DNA of 64,000 bases, taken from PHAA01 sp963665865 (GTDB taxonomy: Bacteria > Bacillota > Syntrophomonadia > Syntrophomonadales > Syntrophomonadaceae). Under the pieces are notes generated by a model. That model ran no database searches. It was not told the origin of the DNA and saw nothing but the letters and a program-made list of their open reading frames with translations. The DNA is taken from NCBI GenBank assembly GCA_963665865.2, contig CAXXWF010000001.1, positions 1,054,001 to 1,118,000 of the forward strand. The letters are read 5' to 3'. Positions 1 through 7,483 of this stretch are shown here, piece after piece. The position numbers and the translations under genes were made by a program. How positions within the stretch are numbered: position 1 is the first letter of the stretch; each line of letters starts with the position of its first letter.

Positions 1-723
1 CGGGCTCTGGATATAAAACTGGATAAAATCTCTTCTTTCACCAAGGGCGTATTGCCATTTTTGGCAATGCTGGCGGTTATCTGCGGTTTAATAATGCTGC
101 AGCCTGATCTGGGTACTGCCTTTACGATTGCCGGTACCATGTTCTTTATGCTTATGATAGCCGGCGCCCAATGGATTCATCTGGGCTTAATTACTTTAAG
201 CGGTATTGCGGCGGTAGCGGCGGCCATTATCTTTGAACCCTATCGAATGGAGCGGGTTACTGCTTTTTTGAACCCCTGGAAATATGCCAGTGATGAAGGA
301 TTTCAGACCATACAATCCCTATATGCCCTGGGATCGGGCGGACTTTTCGGCATGGGGTTGGGCAGAAGCCGACAGAAGTTTTTCTATTTGCCAGAACAAC
401 ATACAGATTTCATATTTGCTATACTAGGTGAAGAATTGGGATTTATAGGTGCCAGCCTGGTTGTCGCTCTGTTTTTGCTTTTTGCCTGGAGAGGGTTTAA
501 AATTGCAATTAATGCGCCGGATAATTTTTCGCGGCTTTTGGCTGCCGGAATTACGATTATGATAACCTTCCAGGCAGCCATCAACATTGGGGTGGTATCA
601 GGAGCCCTGCCGGTAACGGGGATAACCCTTCCGTTCATTAGCTATGGCGGAACGTCTTTGCTCTTTACTATGATAGGTGTGGGTTTACTATTGAACATAT
701 CGCGATATAGCTCGCAGAACTGA
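1..723 (+). CDS. ftsW: Lipid II glycosyltransferase FtsW/SpoVE (SEDS family), 5' truncated by window edge
   Basis: C-terminal 240 codons of a SEDS-family membrane protein; the frame is open to base 1, so the start lies outside the window. SEDS proteins polymerise lipid II into glycan strands at the septum. Visible are alternating hydrophobic helices, an acidic-aromatic loop (EQHTDFIFAILGEELG) and the C-terminal PFISYGGTSLL signature typical of FtsW/RodA/SpoVE. The position directly before murG, one base from its Shine-Dalgarno, is the classic dcw arrangement and favours FtsW or SpoVE over RodA. FtsW and SpoVE cannot be separated on sequence alone here. The apparent TTG at 52 is internal. Confidence 0.93.
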   Translation, partial: RALDIKLDKISSFTKGVLPFLAMLAVICGLIMLQPDLGTAFTIAGTMFFMLMIAGAQWIHLGLITLSGIAAVAAAIIFEPYRMERVTAFLNPWKYASDEGFQTIQSLYALGSGGLFGMGLGRSRQKFFYLPEQHTDFIFAILGEELGFIGASLVVALFLLFAWRGFKIAINAPDNFSRLLAAGITIMITFQAAINIGVVSGALPVTGITLPFISYGGTSLLFTMIGVGLLLNISRYSSQN

Positions 724-733
724 GGTGCACCGG

Positions 734-1828
734 ATGAAAATAATTCTAACCGGAGGGGGAACAGGCGGACATATATATCCGGCCCTGGCTATTGCCAGTG
801 AATTAAAGCATAGAGTACCTTCGGTAGAACTATTGTATGTAGGAACTGCGAGAGGTTTGGAGAGTAAAATAGTACCCCCGCTGGGAATTCCATTTAAAAC
901 CATTGATATTACTGGTATAGACCGATCCTCCATGCTCAAAGCCGGCAAAACCCTGATTAAGTTTCCTTTCAGCTTTTTTCAAGCGCGCGATATCATTAAA
1001 GAATTCCAACCTAATATTATTGTTGGTACAGGAGGATATGTATCTTTCCCTGTGGTTTTGGCTGGTACATTCATGGATATTAGAACTGTCATTCATGAAC
1101 AGAATGCCATCCCTGGTTTAGCCAATCGGAATCTGGCCCGCAGAGTCGATTGCGTACTACTAACCTTTGAAGAAGCTCGCAAATATTTGGATGCGAAAAA
1201 CATCAAACTAACCGGATTGCCGGTGCGCCCAGAGATTATGTCGTTAGATCGCCAGAAATTACGGGCTAATACCGGGGGGGGAGAATTTACCTTATTGGCT
1301 TTTGGAGGCAGTCTGGGCTCCAGCAGCATTAACCAGGCTATGCTGACCATTGTTGAGCGTTATCGCCATGAACACATCAAGCTCATATGGATTACCGGTC
1401 AGGCAGGGTATGAAGATATACAGTACGCTCTGCCGAAGAAAGTTGATGTTAAATCTCTGATTTGTAATTTAACTATGGTGCCATATATGTATAATATGGA
1501 AGAGGCTTTAGCCCTGGCTGACTTGGCTGTATGCCGGGCTGGTGCCAGTACGGTATGCGAACTTGAATTTCTCGGTGTACCTGCCATCTTTGTGCCCTAC
1601 CCCTATGCAGCGGAAAACCATCAGGAGAAAAACGCCCGCGCTTTGGTGGAAAAAAATGCGGCTGAAATGGTTATCGATGAATTCCTGGATGGGGATACTT
1701 TATATAATAAAATTCAAAACCTCAGACATGACGGTCAGAAGCTGCATGAAATGGGACTGAATATGCTAAAAGAAGCTAGGCCCAATGCTTTGCAAGATAT
1801 TGTTGATGAAATCCTGGCAGTGTCGTAA
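734..1828 (+). CDS. murG: UDP-N-acetylglucosamine--N-acetylmuramyl-(pentapeptide) pyrophosphoryl-undecaprenol GlcNAc transferase MurG
   Basis: Converts lipid I to lipid II at the inner face of the membrane (GT28 family). The N-terminal glycine-rich loop GGTGGHIYPA is at about residues 7-16; a second conserved GGS(L)GS stretch opens the C-terminal Rossmann half; the donor-binding region with CRAGAST and PYPYAAENHQ follows. About 364 residues, normal for the family. Start chosen at ATG 734 because GAGGTG (722-727) lies 6 bases upstream; a GTG at 725 would overlap that ribosome binding site. It follows ftsW immediately and is probably cotranscribed with it. Confidence 0.96.
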   Translation: MKIILTGGGTGGHIYPALAIASELKHRVPSVELLYVGTARGLESKIVPPLGIPFKTIDITGIDRSSMLKAGKTLIKFPFSFFQARDIIKEFQPNIIVGTGGYVSFPVVLAGTFMDIRTVIHEQNAIPGLANRNLARRVDCVLLTFEEARKYLDAKNIKLTGLPVRPEIMSLDRQKLRANTGGGEFTLLAFGGSLGSSSINQAMLTIVERYRHEHIKLIWITGQAGYEDIQYALPKKVDVKSLICNLTMVPYMYNMEEALALADLAVCRAGASTVCELEFLGVPAIFVPYPYAAENHQEKNARALVEKNAAEMVIDEFLDGDTLYNKIQNLRHDGQKLHEMGLNMLKEARPNALQDIVDEILAVS

Positions 1829-1867
1829 TTACTTAACTTTCGCAGTTGACAGCCGATACAATATAAA

Positions 1868-2170
1868 GGGAACCGATAGACGCGGATAACGCAGACCCTT
1901 CACCCTTCGGGTACGCCTGATGTTCGCTATCGCTCACCAATAATGTTGCGGGCGCGGATTATTGCGGACTTCGTATACTTTTTAGGATACCGGTGATTTT
2001 AGCTATCACTTAATGGCTATTTGGAATAGTCAACTCGGCCCAAAGCACTAAATTAATATCTTGATCGCAGTATCATGGGTTTTAAATTCTCTAATAATTT
2101 AATTAAAATCAGCGCCAATCCGCGCCCGGAGGGTCAGCGTGTGAGCAGAGCGAACCAGCGTCTATCGTTC
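1868..2170 (+). repeat. Interspersed element family D, copy 1 (inverted-repeat, non-coding, about 300 bp)
   Basis: Fills the murG-murC gap. The left end (GATAGACGC at 1876) is mirrored by the right end (GCGTCTATCGTTC ending 2170). The reverse complement of 32958-33208 aligns along its length, including shared blocks such as TTTTTAGGATACCG (1979 onward) and AAAATCAGCG near 2105-2115. No ORF of note. It looks like a MITE-type element. Relative to copy 2 it carries about 51 extra bases (1899-1949), which are a separate repeat (family A). Confidence 0.8.
1899..1949 (+). repeat. Family A repeat unit nested inside family D element
   Basis: About 51 bases starting at the CACCCTTCGGGT hairpin, followed by TGATGTTCGCTATCGCTCAC and AATAATGTTGC. 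The same unit recurs at 5006-5078, 12117-12261 and, inverted, at 51037-51083. The second family D copy lacks it: there GACCC and GGGCGCGGA are separated by only three bases, so this reads as an insertion with a surviving empty site. Confidence 0.75.
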
Positions 2171-2292
2171 TTCTTAGTAAAACTAAAGGCCCATTTAAGG
2201 GACAAGCCAGTATACGTTTTGTAACCACTTTTATTAATTGGGCATACTATAAATTGTATCCCCGAGCTAAACCAGAACAAGGAGATGAGGAA

Positions 2293-3681
2293 ATGACCGC
2301 AGTATCAGGGCAATGGGTTCATATGGTAGGAATTGCGGGTGCAGGGATGAGCGGAATAGCCAGGGTTCTTCGTGAACAGGGTGCCAGGGTTAGCGGTTCC
2401 GACCTGCAAATTAATGGGGTTACAAGTAACCTTGAAAATATAGGGGTTCGAGTTTATGCAGGTCATTCATCCTCCAACCTTCAGGAAGGGGTGGATTTAT
2501 TAGTAATCTCCTCGGCGATACCGGCTGACAATGTTGAGGTGCGGGCGGCGATAGCTCTAAATATTCCTGTGATTAAGAGAGGGCAGATGCTGGCTCGCAT
2601 GGCTAATACCCACCAAGGCCTGGCAGTGGCAGGTGCTCATGGCAAAACGACGACTACCTCTATGTTATATTCAGCCCTGGCAGGATCCGGTTTGGATCCT
2701 ACCTTAATTGTAGGCGGGGAGATACAAGGTACAGAGCTTAACGCGCGTCTGGGCCAAAATGAATATTTTGTAGTCGAGGCAGATGAGAGCGATGCATCCT
2801 TTTTAGAATTAAAACCTTATATAGCTATAGTTACTAATATTGAAAATGATCATCTGGATTTCTATGAGTCTATGGACCGGATGCAGGATGCTTTCATTCA
2901 GTTTCTTAATCAAGTTACACCAGATGGATTTGCCCTGCTATACGGTGGAGATAAATATATCCAGACTATAAAAGATGGTTTATTGACTAGGACATTGATA
3001 TATGGTGAAGACAACCGTTTTGATTATTACCTGACGAATTGGAAACCCAATGGAATGGGCTCTGTTTTTGATGTATACAGTCATAGACAATACCTTGGAC
3101 AAATTGAGTTGTCCATTCCCGGTAAACACAATGCCTTAAATGCTCTGGCAGCCACTGCTGCCGCCATGGAATTGGGACGTGATTTTGATCGGGTGAAAGC
3201 AGCCCTAAAGAGTTTTCCGGGAGCCAAACGACGCTTTCAGGTGATTGCTGTAATTGGCGATAAAATTATCGTGGATGACTATGCCCATCATCCTACTGAA
3301 ATAAAAGCTACCCTGGAAGCCGCTCAGCAATTTCATCAGGGTCGACTGTTGGTAGTCTTTCAGCCCCATCGCTATTCACGCACCAAATTACTTTCTGAAC
3401 AATTCGGCACATCGTTTCAACAAGCTGATCTGGTAGTAATTACAGACATTTACTCGGCTGGAGAAGATCCTTTGACAGACATAACGGGTGAGTTGGTCTA
3501 TCGGGCGGCACGGGATGCCGGGTGTAATGTCGTATATATTCCTACGTTAGATGAGGCTGAGGACTTCGTGCTTAAAGAGCTGCAAGATAATGACCTGCTT
3601 ATTACTATGGGGGCTGGCGATGTTTGGAAATTGGGGGTCAAATTAGCCGAAAAACTTACCACATCGATCCCGGTGGCTTAA
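2293..3681 (+). CDS. murC: UDP-N-acetylmuramate--L-alanine ligase MurC
   Basis: ATP-dependent cytoplasmic ligase that adds L-Ala to UDP-MurNAc, the first peptide-stem step. The N-terminal dinucleotide-like fold carries GIAGAGMSGIARVL (about residues 14-27); the Mur ligase P-loop GAHGKTTTT is near residue 114; the DDYAHHPTEI motif near residue 335 is typical of MurC. Length 462 aa, normal. ATG 2293 is preceded by AAGGAGATGAGG. An in-frame ATT/ATG-like extension upstream is not needed. It is separated from murG by the family D element, and no murB follows before murA. Confidence 0.96.
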   Translation: MTAVSGQWVHMVGIAGAGMSGIARVLREQGARVSGSDLQINGVTSNLENIGVRVYAGHSSSNLQEGVDLLVISSAIPADNVEVRAAIALNIPVIKRGQMLARMANTHQGLAVAGAHGKTTTTSMLYSALAGSGLDPTLIVGGEIQGTELNARLGQNEYFVVEADESDASFLELKPYIAIVTNIENDHLDFYESMDRMQDAFIQFLNQVTPDGFALLYGGDKYIQTIKDGLLTRTLIYGEDNRFDYYLTNWKPNGMGSVFDVYSHRQYLGQIELSIPGKHNALNALAATAAAMELGRDFDRVKAALKSFPGAKRRFQVIAVIGDKIIVDDYAHHPTEIKATLEAAQQFHQGRLLVVFQPHRYSRTKLLSEQFGTSFQQADLVVITDIYSAGEDPLTDITGELVYRAARDAGCNVVYIPTLDEAEDFVLKELQDNDLLITMGAGDVWKLGVKLAEKLTTSIPVA

Positions 3682-3700
3682 TCCTTATGGAGGTGTTATT

Positions 3701-4957
3701 TTGGAAAAATTGTTGGTAAGAGGGGGCACTGCCCTAAAAGGGCAGGTAGAAATAAGCGGCTCCAAGAACGCCATTTTGCCAATAATGGCGGCCAGTTTGA
3801 TGAGTTCCGGGGAAGTTATTCTGAATGGAGTTCCCGAACTGGAGGATATAGGTGTTATGTCCGAAGCCTTAACCATTCTTGGAGCAAAAGTGAAACGGGA
3901 AAAAAATGTGCTAATCATAGATGGACGATTAGTCAATAGCTGTGAACTACCTGAATATGTATCGCGGCGTATGCGAGCCTCAAATCTGGTAATGGGACCT
4001 TTACTGGGCCGTTTTAAACATACCCGGGTAGCCTACCCCGGAGGGTGTGCCATAGGCTCACGGCCCATGGATCTTCATATTAAAGGCTTTAGAAATATGG
4101 GTTATGAAATTACCGAAGAACATGGATTAATGGTAGGTAAAGCAGTTTGTGCAGGTGGGAAAGAGACTATGCTGGACGTTCCCAGTGTAGGAGCCACAGA
4201 AAATATTATGATGGCGGCCGCCATGACCCCCGGAGTGACCATTATTAGGAATGCGGCCCGCGAACCGGAAATTGTAGATCTGCAAAACTTCTTGAACCGG
4301 ATGGGAGCCCGTATTAAAGGTGCCGGGCTGGATACTATACGCATTGAAGGAGTGGAAACGCTCGGAAGTGTGCAACATAGCGTAATTCCTGACCGAATTG
4401 AGGCAGGTACATTTATGGTTGCGGCCGCAATCAGCCGGGGAGATGTATGGATAGAGAACGTGGTTTGTGAACATTTGCAGCCGCTGGTCGCTAAACTTAA
4501 TGAGGTAGGGGTCGAGATTATTCCCTGGTCAGGGGGAATTCGCGTTTTAGGTAAACATCGCTATGGTCCTACTGATATTAAAACCATGCCTTATCCAGGG
4601 TTTCCAACCGATATGCAAGCCCAAATGATGACACTGCTGGCTACCATAGAAGGAACCAGCGTAATTGTTGAAACCATTTTTGAAAATCGTTTTATGCACG
4701 TTCCTGAGCTTAGACGTATGGGTGCTAGTATTAAAGTTGAGGGTCGGGTGGCTATCATCAAGGGTAATCAGCACTGGGAAGGTACATGTGTGGAATCTAC
4801 GGACCTCAGGGCCGGGGCAGCCCTCATATTGGCCGGTATTTATGCCCAAGGGGAGACCCAAATTGGAAAACTGGAACACCTAGACCGAGGTTATGAAAAA
4901 ATCCATGAGAAGCTAAAAAATCTTGGAGCGGATGTGGAAAGGATTGCGGTGCCATAA
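3701..4957 (+). CDS. murA: UDP-N-acetylglucosamine 1-carboxyvinyltransferase MurA
   Basis: Transfers enolpyruvate from PEP to UDP-GlcNAc, the first committed step of peptidoglycan synthesis. EPSP-synthase fold; the fosfomycin-target cysteine is Cys116 in GGCAIGSRP, and the N-terminal KNAILPIMAAS motif with the catalytic Lys is intact. 418 aa, normal. Starts at TTG 3701 with GGAGGTG (3689-3695) upstream. The last codons and the stop lie inside a stem-loop (4938-4973) which is duplicated at 5478-5512. The gap from murC is only about 20 bases, so they form one transcription unit. Confidence 0.96.
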   Translation: MEKLLVRGGTALKGQVEISGSKNAILPIMAASLMSSGEVILNGVPELEDIGVMSEALTILGAKVKREKNVLIIDGRLVNSCELPEYVSRRMRASNLVMGPLLGRFKHTRVAYPGGCAIGSRPMDLHIKGFRNMGYEITEEHGLMVGKAVCAGGKETMLDVPSVGATENIMMAAAMTPGVTIIRNAAREPEIVDLQNFLNRMGARIKGAGLDTIRIEGVETLGSVQHSVIPDRIEAGTFMVAAAISRGDVWIENVVCEHLQPLVAKLNEVGVEIIPWSGGIRVLGKHRYGPTDIKTMPYPGFPTDMQAQMMTLLATIEGTSVIVETIFENRFMHVPELRRMGASIKVEGRVAIIKGNQHWEGTCVESTDLRAGAALILAGIYAQGETQIGKLEHLDRGYEKIHEKLKNLGADVERIAVP

Positions 4958-4973
4958 ACCACCGAAATCCTTT
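4937..4973 (+). other. Stem-loop overlapping the murA stop codon, lacking a U-tract
   Basis: AAAGGATTGCGGTG pairs with CACCGAAATCCTTT across the murA termination codon. The stem is nearly identical to the full terminator at 5478-5515, but here the T-run is interrupted after three bases by CAGACCG, the end of an inserted repeat. It appears to be the original murA terminator stem split or duplicated by the insertion. Confidence 0.65.
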
Positions 4974-5005
4974 CAGACCGACGACAAAAGCACCCTTCAC
5001 CCTTC

Positions 5006-5078
5006 ACCCTTCGGGTACTACTGATGTTCGCTATCGCTCACTAATAATGTTGCGGGTACCCCTGATGTTGCGAATCTC
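5006..5078 (+). repeat. Family A repeat, one full and one partial unit
   Basis: CCCTTCGGGTACTACTGATG followed by TTCGCTATCGCTCAC and TAATAATGTTGC, then a shorter second unit beginning GGGTACCCCTGATGTTGCG. The CACCCTT stretch before it is itself repeated three times. Same family as 1899-1949, 12117-12261 and 51037-51083. Confidence 0.7.
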
Positions 5079-5262
5079 AGCGTTATTTTAAAGAAAACCG
5101 GGCTTGTAGCGAGCTGCAAGCGAAGGTAGAAGCCTTGGTTGCACTTATGCTGTTAAGTGCAAAAAGCCCGCTCAATCAACGTACTTGTTACGGGGACATT
5201 CCCCGTTAGGGGTGTGTCCCCACACCTTAAGTCGCCTCAATCGTGGGCTTTTCTCATGCTGG

Positions 5263-5422
5263 GTACACTATCACCCCTAATTTTTCATGTTATCGCCGGT
5301 TATATTTTCGCATGTCTGCGTTGTCGTCAATCGCAATACATTCAGTATTACTCAATCCTCCGCCTTGCCCTACAAAAATATTCCTCGACGAATACCACGA
5401 TTAATTAGGGATGATAGTGTAC
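5263..5422 (+). repeat. Interspersed element family C, copy 1, with 19-bp terminal inverted repeats
   Basis: Left arm GTACACTATCACCCCTAAT (5263-5281) and right arm ATTAGGGATGATAGTGTAC (5404-5422) are inverted with one mismatch. The interior (GTTGTCGTCAATCGCAAT at about 5320, CTCAATCCTCCGCCTTG at 5351) is shared with 48032-48191. The arms of the two copies differ in sequence but each pairs with its own partner. Confidence 0.75.
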
Positions 5423-5477
5423 AAAATCTTCACTTCTGTCATCGGTCTGCCATCTTGACGACTAGGTCGACAATCCA

Positions 5478-5515
5478 AAAGGATTTCGGTGATAAACCAC
5501 CGAAATCCTTTTTTT
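5478..5515 (+). terminator. Rho-independent terminator downstream of murA
   Basis: AAAGGATTTCGGTG, five-base loop, CACCGAAATCCTTT followed by a run of T. Perfect 14-bp stem. It is a near copy of the stem at the murA stop codon, about 540 bases upstream. Confidence 0.85.
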
Positions 5516-5521
5516 GTTACC

Positions 5522-5550
5522 TTCATAATATTTACATAACGTGTTATAAT
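5522..5550 (+). promoter_or_regulatory. Putative sigma-A promoter for ftsQ
   Basis: TTCATA (5522-5527), 17-base spacer, TATAAT (5545-5550). Lies between the murA terminator and ftsQ, about 43 bases before the GTG start. The -10 matches consensus exactly; the -35 matches at four of six positions. Confidence 0.5.
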
Positions 5551-5592
5551 TTGCTCTATGAACGTTAGATTTAAGGGAATGAAGGGAAGCCT

Positions 5593-6333
5593 GTGAGCCC
5601 GAAAAGATCTGTAAATAAATTCAGATTAGCATTGTTGCTTTTCATTTTACTGTTATCCATATATCTGTTCCTGCACAGCTCTATTTTTAATGTTACCCAA
5701 ATTGAAGTTGTTGGTAATAATAAGGTGTCCAAGGAGGAAGTTTTAGCACTCTCAGGTCTGAGTCCGGGAATAAATATTTTTGGGTTTAACGAAGCAGCTT
5801 GTTCCCAAGCCATCGGAGTACACCCCATGGTAAAAAGTGCAGCCATAGAACGTAAGCTGAATAGGACCATAGTTATTAAGATAAATGAAAGACAGATCTG
5901 GGCCTTGATTCCATATGGTGATTTATTTTTGTGCGTTGATGACACCGGAATTTGTTTCGACAAACTGAATCACGCTGCTATTGACAATATTCCCATTATA
6001 ACTATGGATCAAATGCCTGCATTTGTTAATCTAGGAAAGGCAGTGAATACTCAGGCTACCGATATGGTTAGACAGGTGTGGCAGGCGCTTCCTGCTGATG
6101 AACAGAAGCTGATATCGGATTTCCATTATCAGAACCAGGACAATACACTTAAAATTTATACGATCAAGGGTACGGAAATTCTGTTTGGTAATTTAGACAG
6201 ATTGGATGAGAAAGTAAAAACTTTTGCTCAGGTTATTCAGCTAGAAAACGACATGGAGCAGAAGGGTAACGATACCCTTGAATATGTTGACATACGCTTT
6301 AAAGGTGAACCAGTTCTTAAAACTAGAGTATAG
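5593..6333 (+). CDS. ftsQ: Cell division protein FtsQ/DivIB
   Basis: Bitopic divisome protein that links FtsB/FtsL to septal wall synthesis. A short basic cytoplasmic tail, one membrane helix (about residues 11-30, LLLFILLLSIYLFLHSSIF) and a POTRA domain starting with VTQIEVVGNNKVSKEEVLALSGL are followed by an FtsQ-type beta domain. 246 aa, within the family range. Start GTG 5593 with GAAGGGA upstream. Identity rests on the POTRA signature plus position between murA and ftsA/ftsZ; sequence outside POTRA is poorly conserved in this family. Confidence 0.88.
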   Translation: MSPKRSVNKFRLALLLFILLLSIYLFLHSSIFNVTQIEVVGNNKVSKEEVLALSGLSPGINIFGFNEAACSQAIGVHPMVKSAAIERKLNRTIVIKINERQIWALIPYGDLFLCVDDTGICFDKLNHAAIDNIPIITMDQMPAFVNLGKAVNTQATDMVRQVWQALPADEQKLISDFHYQNQDNTLKIYTIKGTEILFGNLDRLDEKVKTFAQVIQLENDMEQKGNDTLEYVDIRFKGEPVLKTRV

Positions 6334-6344
6334 AGGTGATAAAA

Positions 6345-7052
6345 ATGCGGAGTACCAATGGAAAAATATCAATTATGGTTATATGTCTGCTGGTAGGAAT
6401 AATGCTTTCGATTCAGTTTCGAACTTCGGAGAGTTATGGCCCCAATCTAAGAGATACCAGGGTTGGTGACTTGGCTCTGAAAAATAGTACCTTGAATGAT
6501 CAAAAGGAAGCTCTATCTGAAGAGGTAGTCTCCTTGCGGGAGAAATTGACCAATGTTGATAGCGGAAGCCAATTAACCGCTGATCTTCAAGCCGAGTTGA
6601 AAAAGTCTAATATGGCTGCCGGTCTCATCCCAGTCTACGGACCGGGAATTATTGTGACATTAAATGACAGCCCGCGCGCTATACAACCGGGTGATGATCC
6701 CAATAACCTGCTCGTACATGATGAGGATATTCTCAAAATTGTTAATGAGATGAAGGCTTCTGGGGCTGAAGCTATTTCGGTTAACGATCAACGTATAACC
6801 GCTATGTCAGAAATCAGGTGCGCGGGAACCACCATATTGGTTAATTGGAATAAAATAGCCCCACCTTTTATTATTAAAGCCATCGGAGATCCTCAGTTAC
6901 TGGAAAGTGGCTTATCCATACGCGGTGGGCAGATGGAGGTATTAAAATCTTGGGGGTTGCAGACTCAGTTGGAAAGAAATGATAGAATTGATGTACCTGC
7001 CTATCATGGGGCATTGAAATTCCAGTTTTCTACTCCTAAACAATCAAGTTAA
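6345..7052 (+). CDS. DUF881 family membrane-anchored protein (YlxW/YlxX type)
   Basis: One N-terminal membrane helix (about residues 8-24), a coiled-coil stretch (about 45-80, LNDQKEALSEEVVSLREKL) and a C-terminal DUF881 domain containing VYGPGIIVTLND and AISVNDQRI. In Firmicutes such genes sit between ftsQ and ftsA or near sbp; function is unknown, with a presumed envelope or division role from context. ATG 6345 chosen because GAGGTG is 6 bases upstream; a GTG at 6336 overlaps that site. It follows ftsQ by 11 bases, so it is likely in the same operon. Confidence 0.85.
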   Translation: MRSTNGKISIMVICLLVGIMLSIQFRTSESYGPNLRDTRVGDLALKNSTLNDQKEALSEEVVSLREKLTNVDSGSQLTADLQAELKKSNMAAGLIPVYGPGIIVTLNDSPRAIQPGDDPNNLLVHDEDILKIVNEMKASGAEAISVNDQRITAMSEIRCAGTTILVNWNKIAPPFIIKAIGDPQLLESGLSIRGGQMEVLKSWGLQTQLERNDRIDVPAYHGALKFQFSTPKQSS

Positions 7053-7067
7053 AGGCGGAATAATAAC

Positions 7068-7403
7068 ATGTGGTTAATGGTTCTTTTTTGTCTGGCAATC
7101 GGTTTATTTATTGGTTATCACTTACCGATTTCACTTCCTGTGGCAGTAGTCCAATATGTTTCAATTGGAGTATTGGCGGCTTTGGACTCGGTATTTGGCG
7201 GCATTCGGGCCTATATGGAAGATTCTTTTGACAATACCATATTTATCAGCGGGTTTTTTACCAACTCTTTACTAGCCGCTGGCTTCGCTTACCTGGGGGA
7301 TAGACTGGGCCTCGAATTATATCTGGCCGCCGTGGTTGTATTTGGAGTTCGATTATTCCAAAATTTGGGAATAATTCGTCGATATCTATTGAAAAAGTAC
7401 TGA
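7068..7403 (+). CDS. sbp: Small basic protein family (DUF1290) membrane protein
   Basis: 111 aa, three to four hydrophobic helices, with the family signature GVLAALDSVFGGIRAYMEDSFDN and a basic C-terminus (RRYLLKKY). Bacillus Sbp lies in the same place, between the DUF881 genes and ftsA; its molecular role is unknown. ATG 7068 has AAAGGCGG 9 bases upstream. 15 bases after the preceding gene. Confidence 0.85.
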   Translation: MWLMVLFCLAIGLFIGYHLPISLPVAVVQYVSIGVLAALDSVFGGIRAYMEDSFDNTIFISGFFTNSLLAAGFAYLGDRLGLELYLAAVVVFGVRLFQNLGIIRRYLLKKY

Positions 7404-7483
7404 TAAAAAATTCCCGCCAAAAGAGGATAATAGATGCGTTTGTAGTATTTACAAATAAGATATCTTATAAGGGGTGCTTTAAA

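Larger units (their letters stand above)
4974..5449 (+). repeat. Composite interspersed element family B, copy 1, with nested repeats
   Basis: Bounded by CAGACCGA (4974-4981) and TCGGTCTG (5442-5449). It contains, in order: one and a half family A units (5006-5078); a hairpin (TTGCACTT...AAGTGCAA, about 5138-5163); a second hairpin whose arms hold TCAATCAACGTAC and CGCCTCAATC, interrupted at 5192-5233 by GGGGACATTCCCC/GGGGTGTGTCCCC palindromes; and the family C element (5263-5422). The reverse complement of 50930-51099 has the same termini, the same family A unit and the same TCAATCAACGTAC/CGCCTCAATC hairpin without the additions. No convincing ORF. Confidence 0.65.

Noticed and set aside
1829..2292. 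Search for a tRNA or small RNA gene in the murG-murC gap
   Set aside because: The folding signal is explained by the inverted ends of a repeat that recurs at 32958-33208; no tRNA features seen.
5157..5568. Plus-strand ORFs downstream of murA
   Set aside because: They run through three repeat elements and a terminator and have no start signals.
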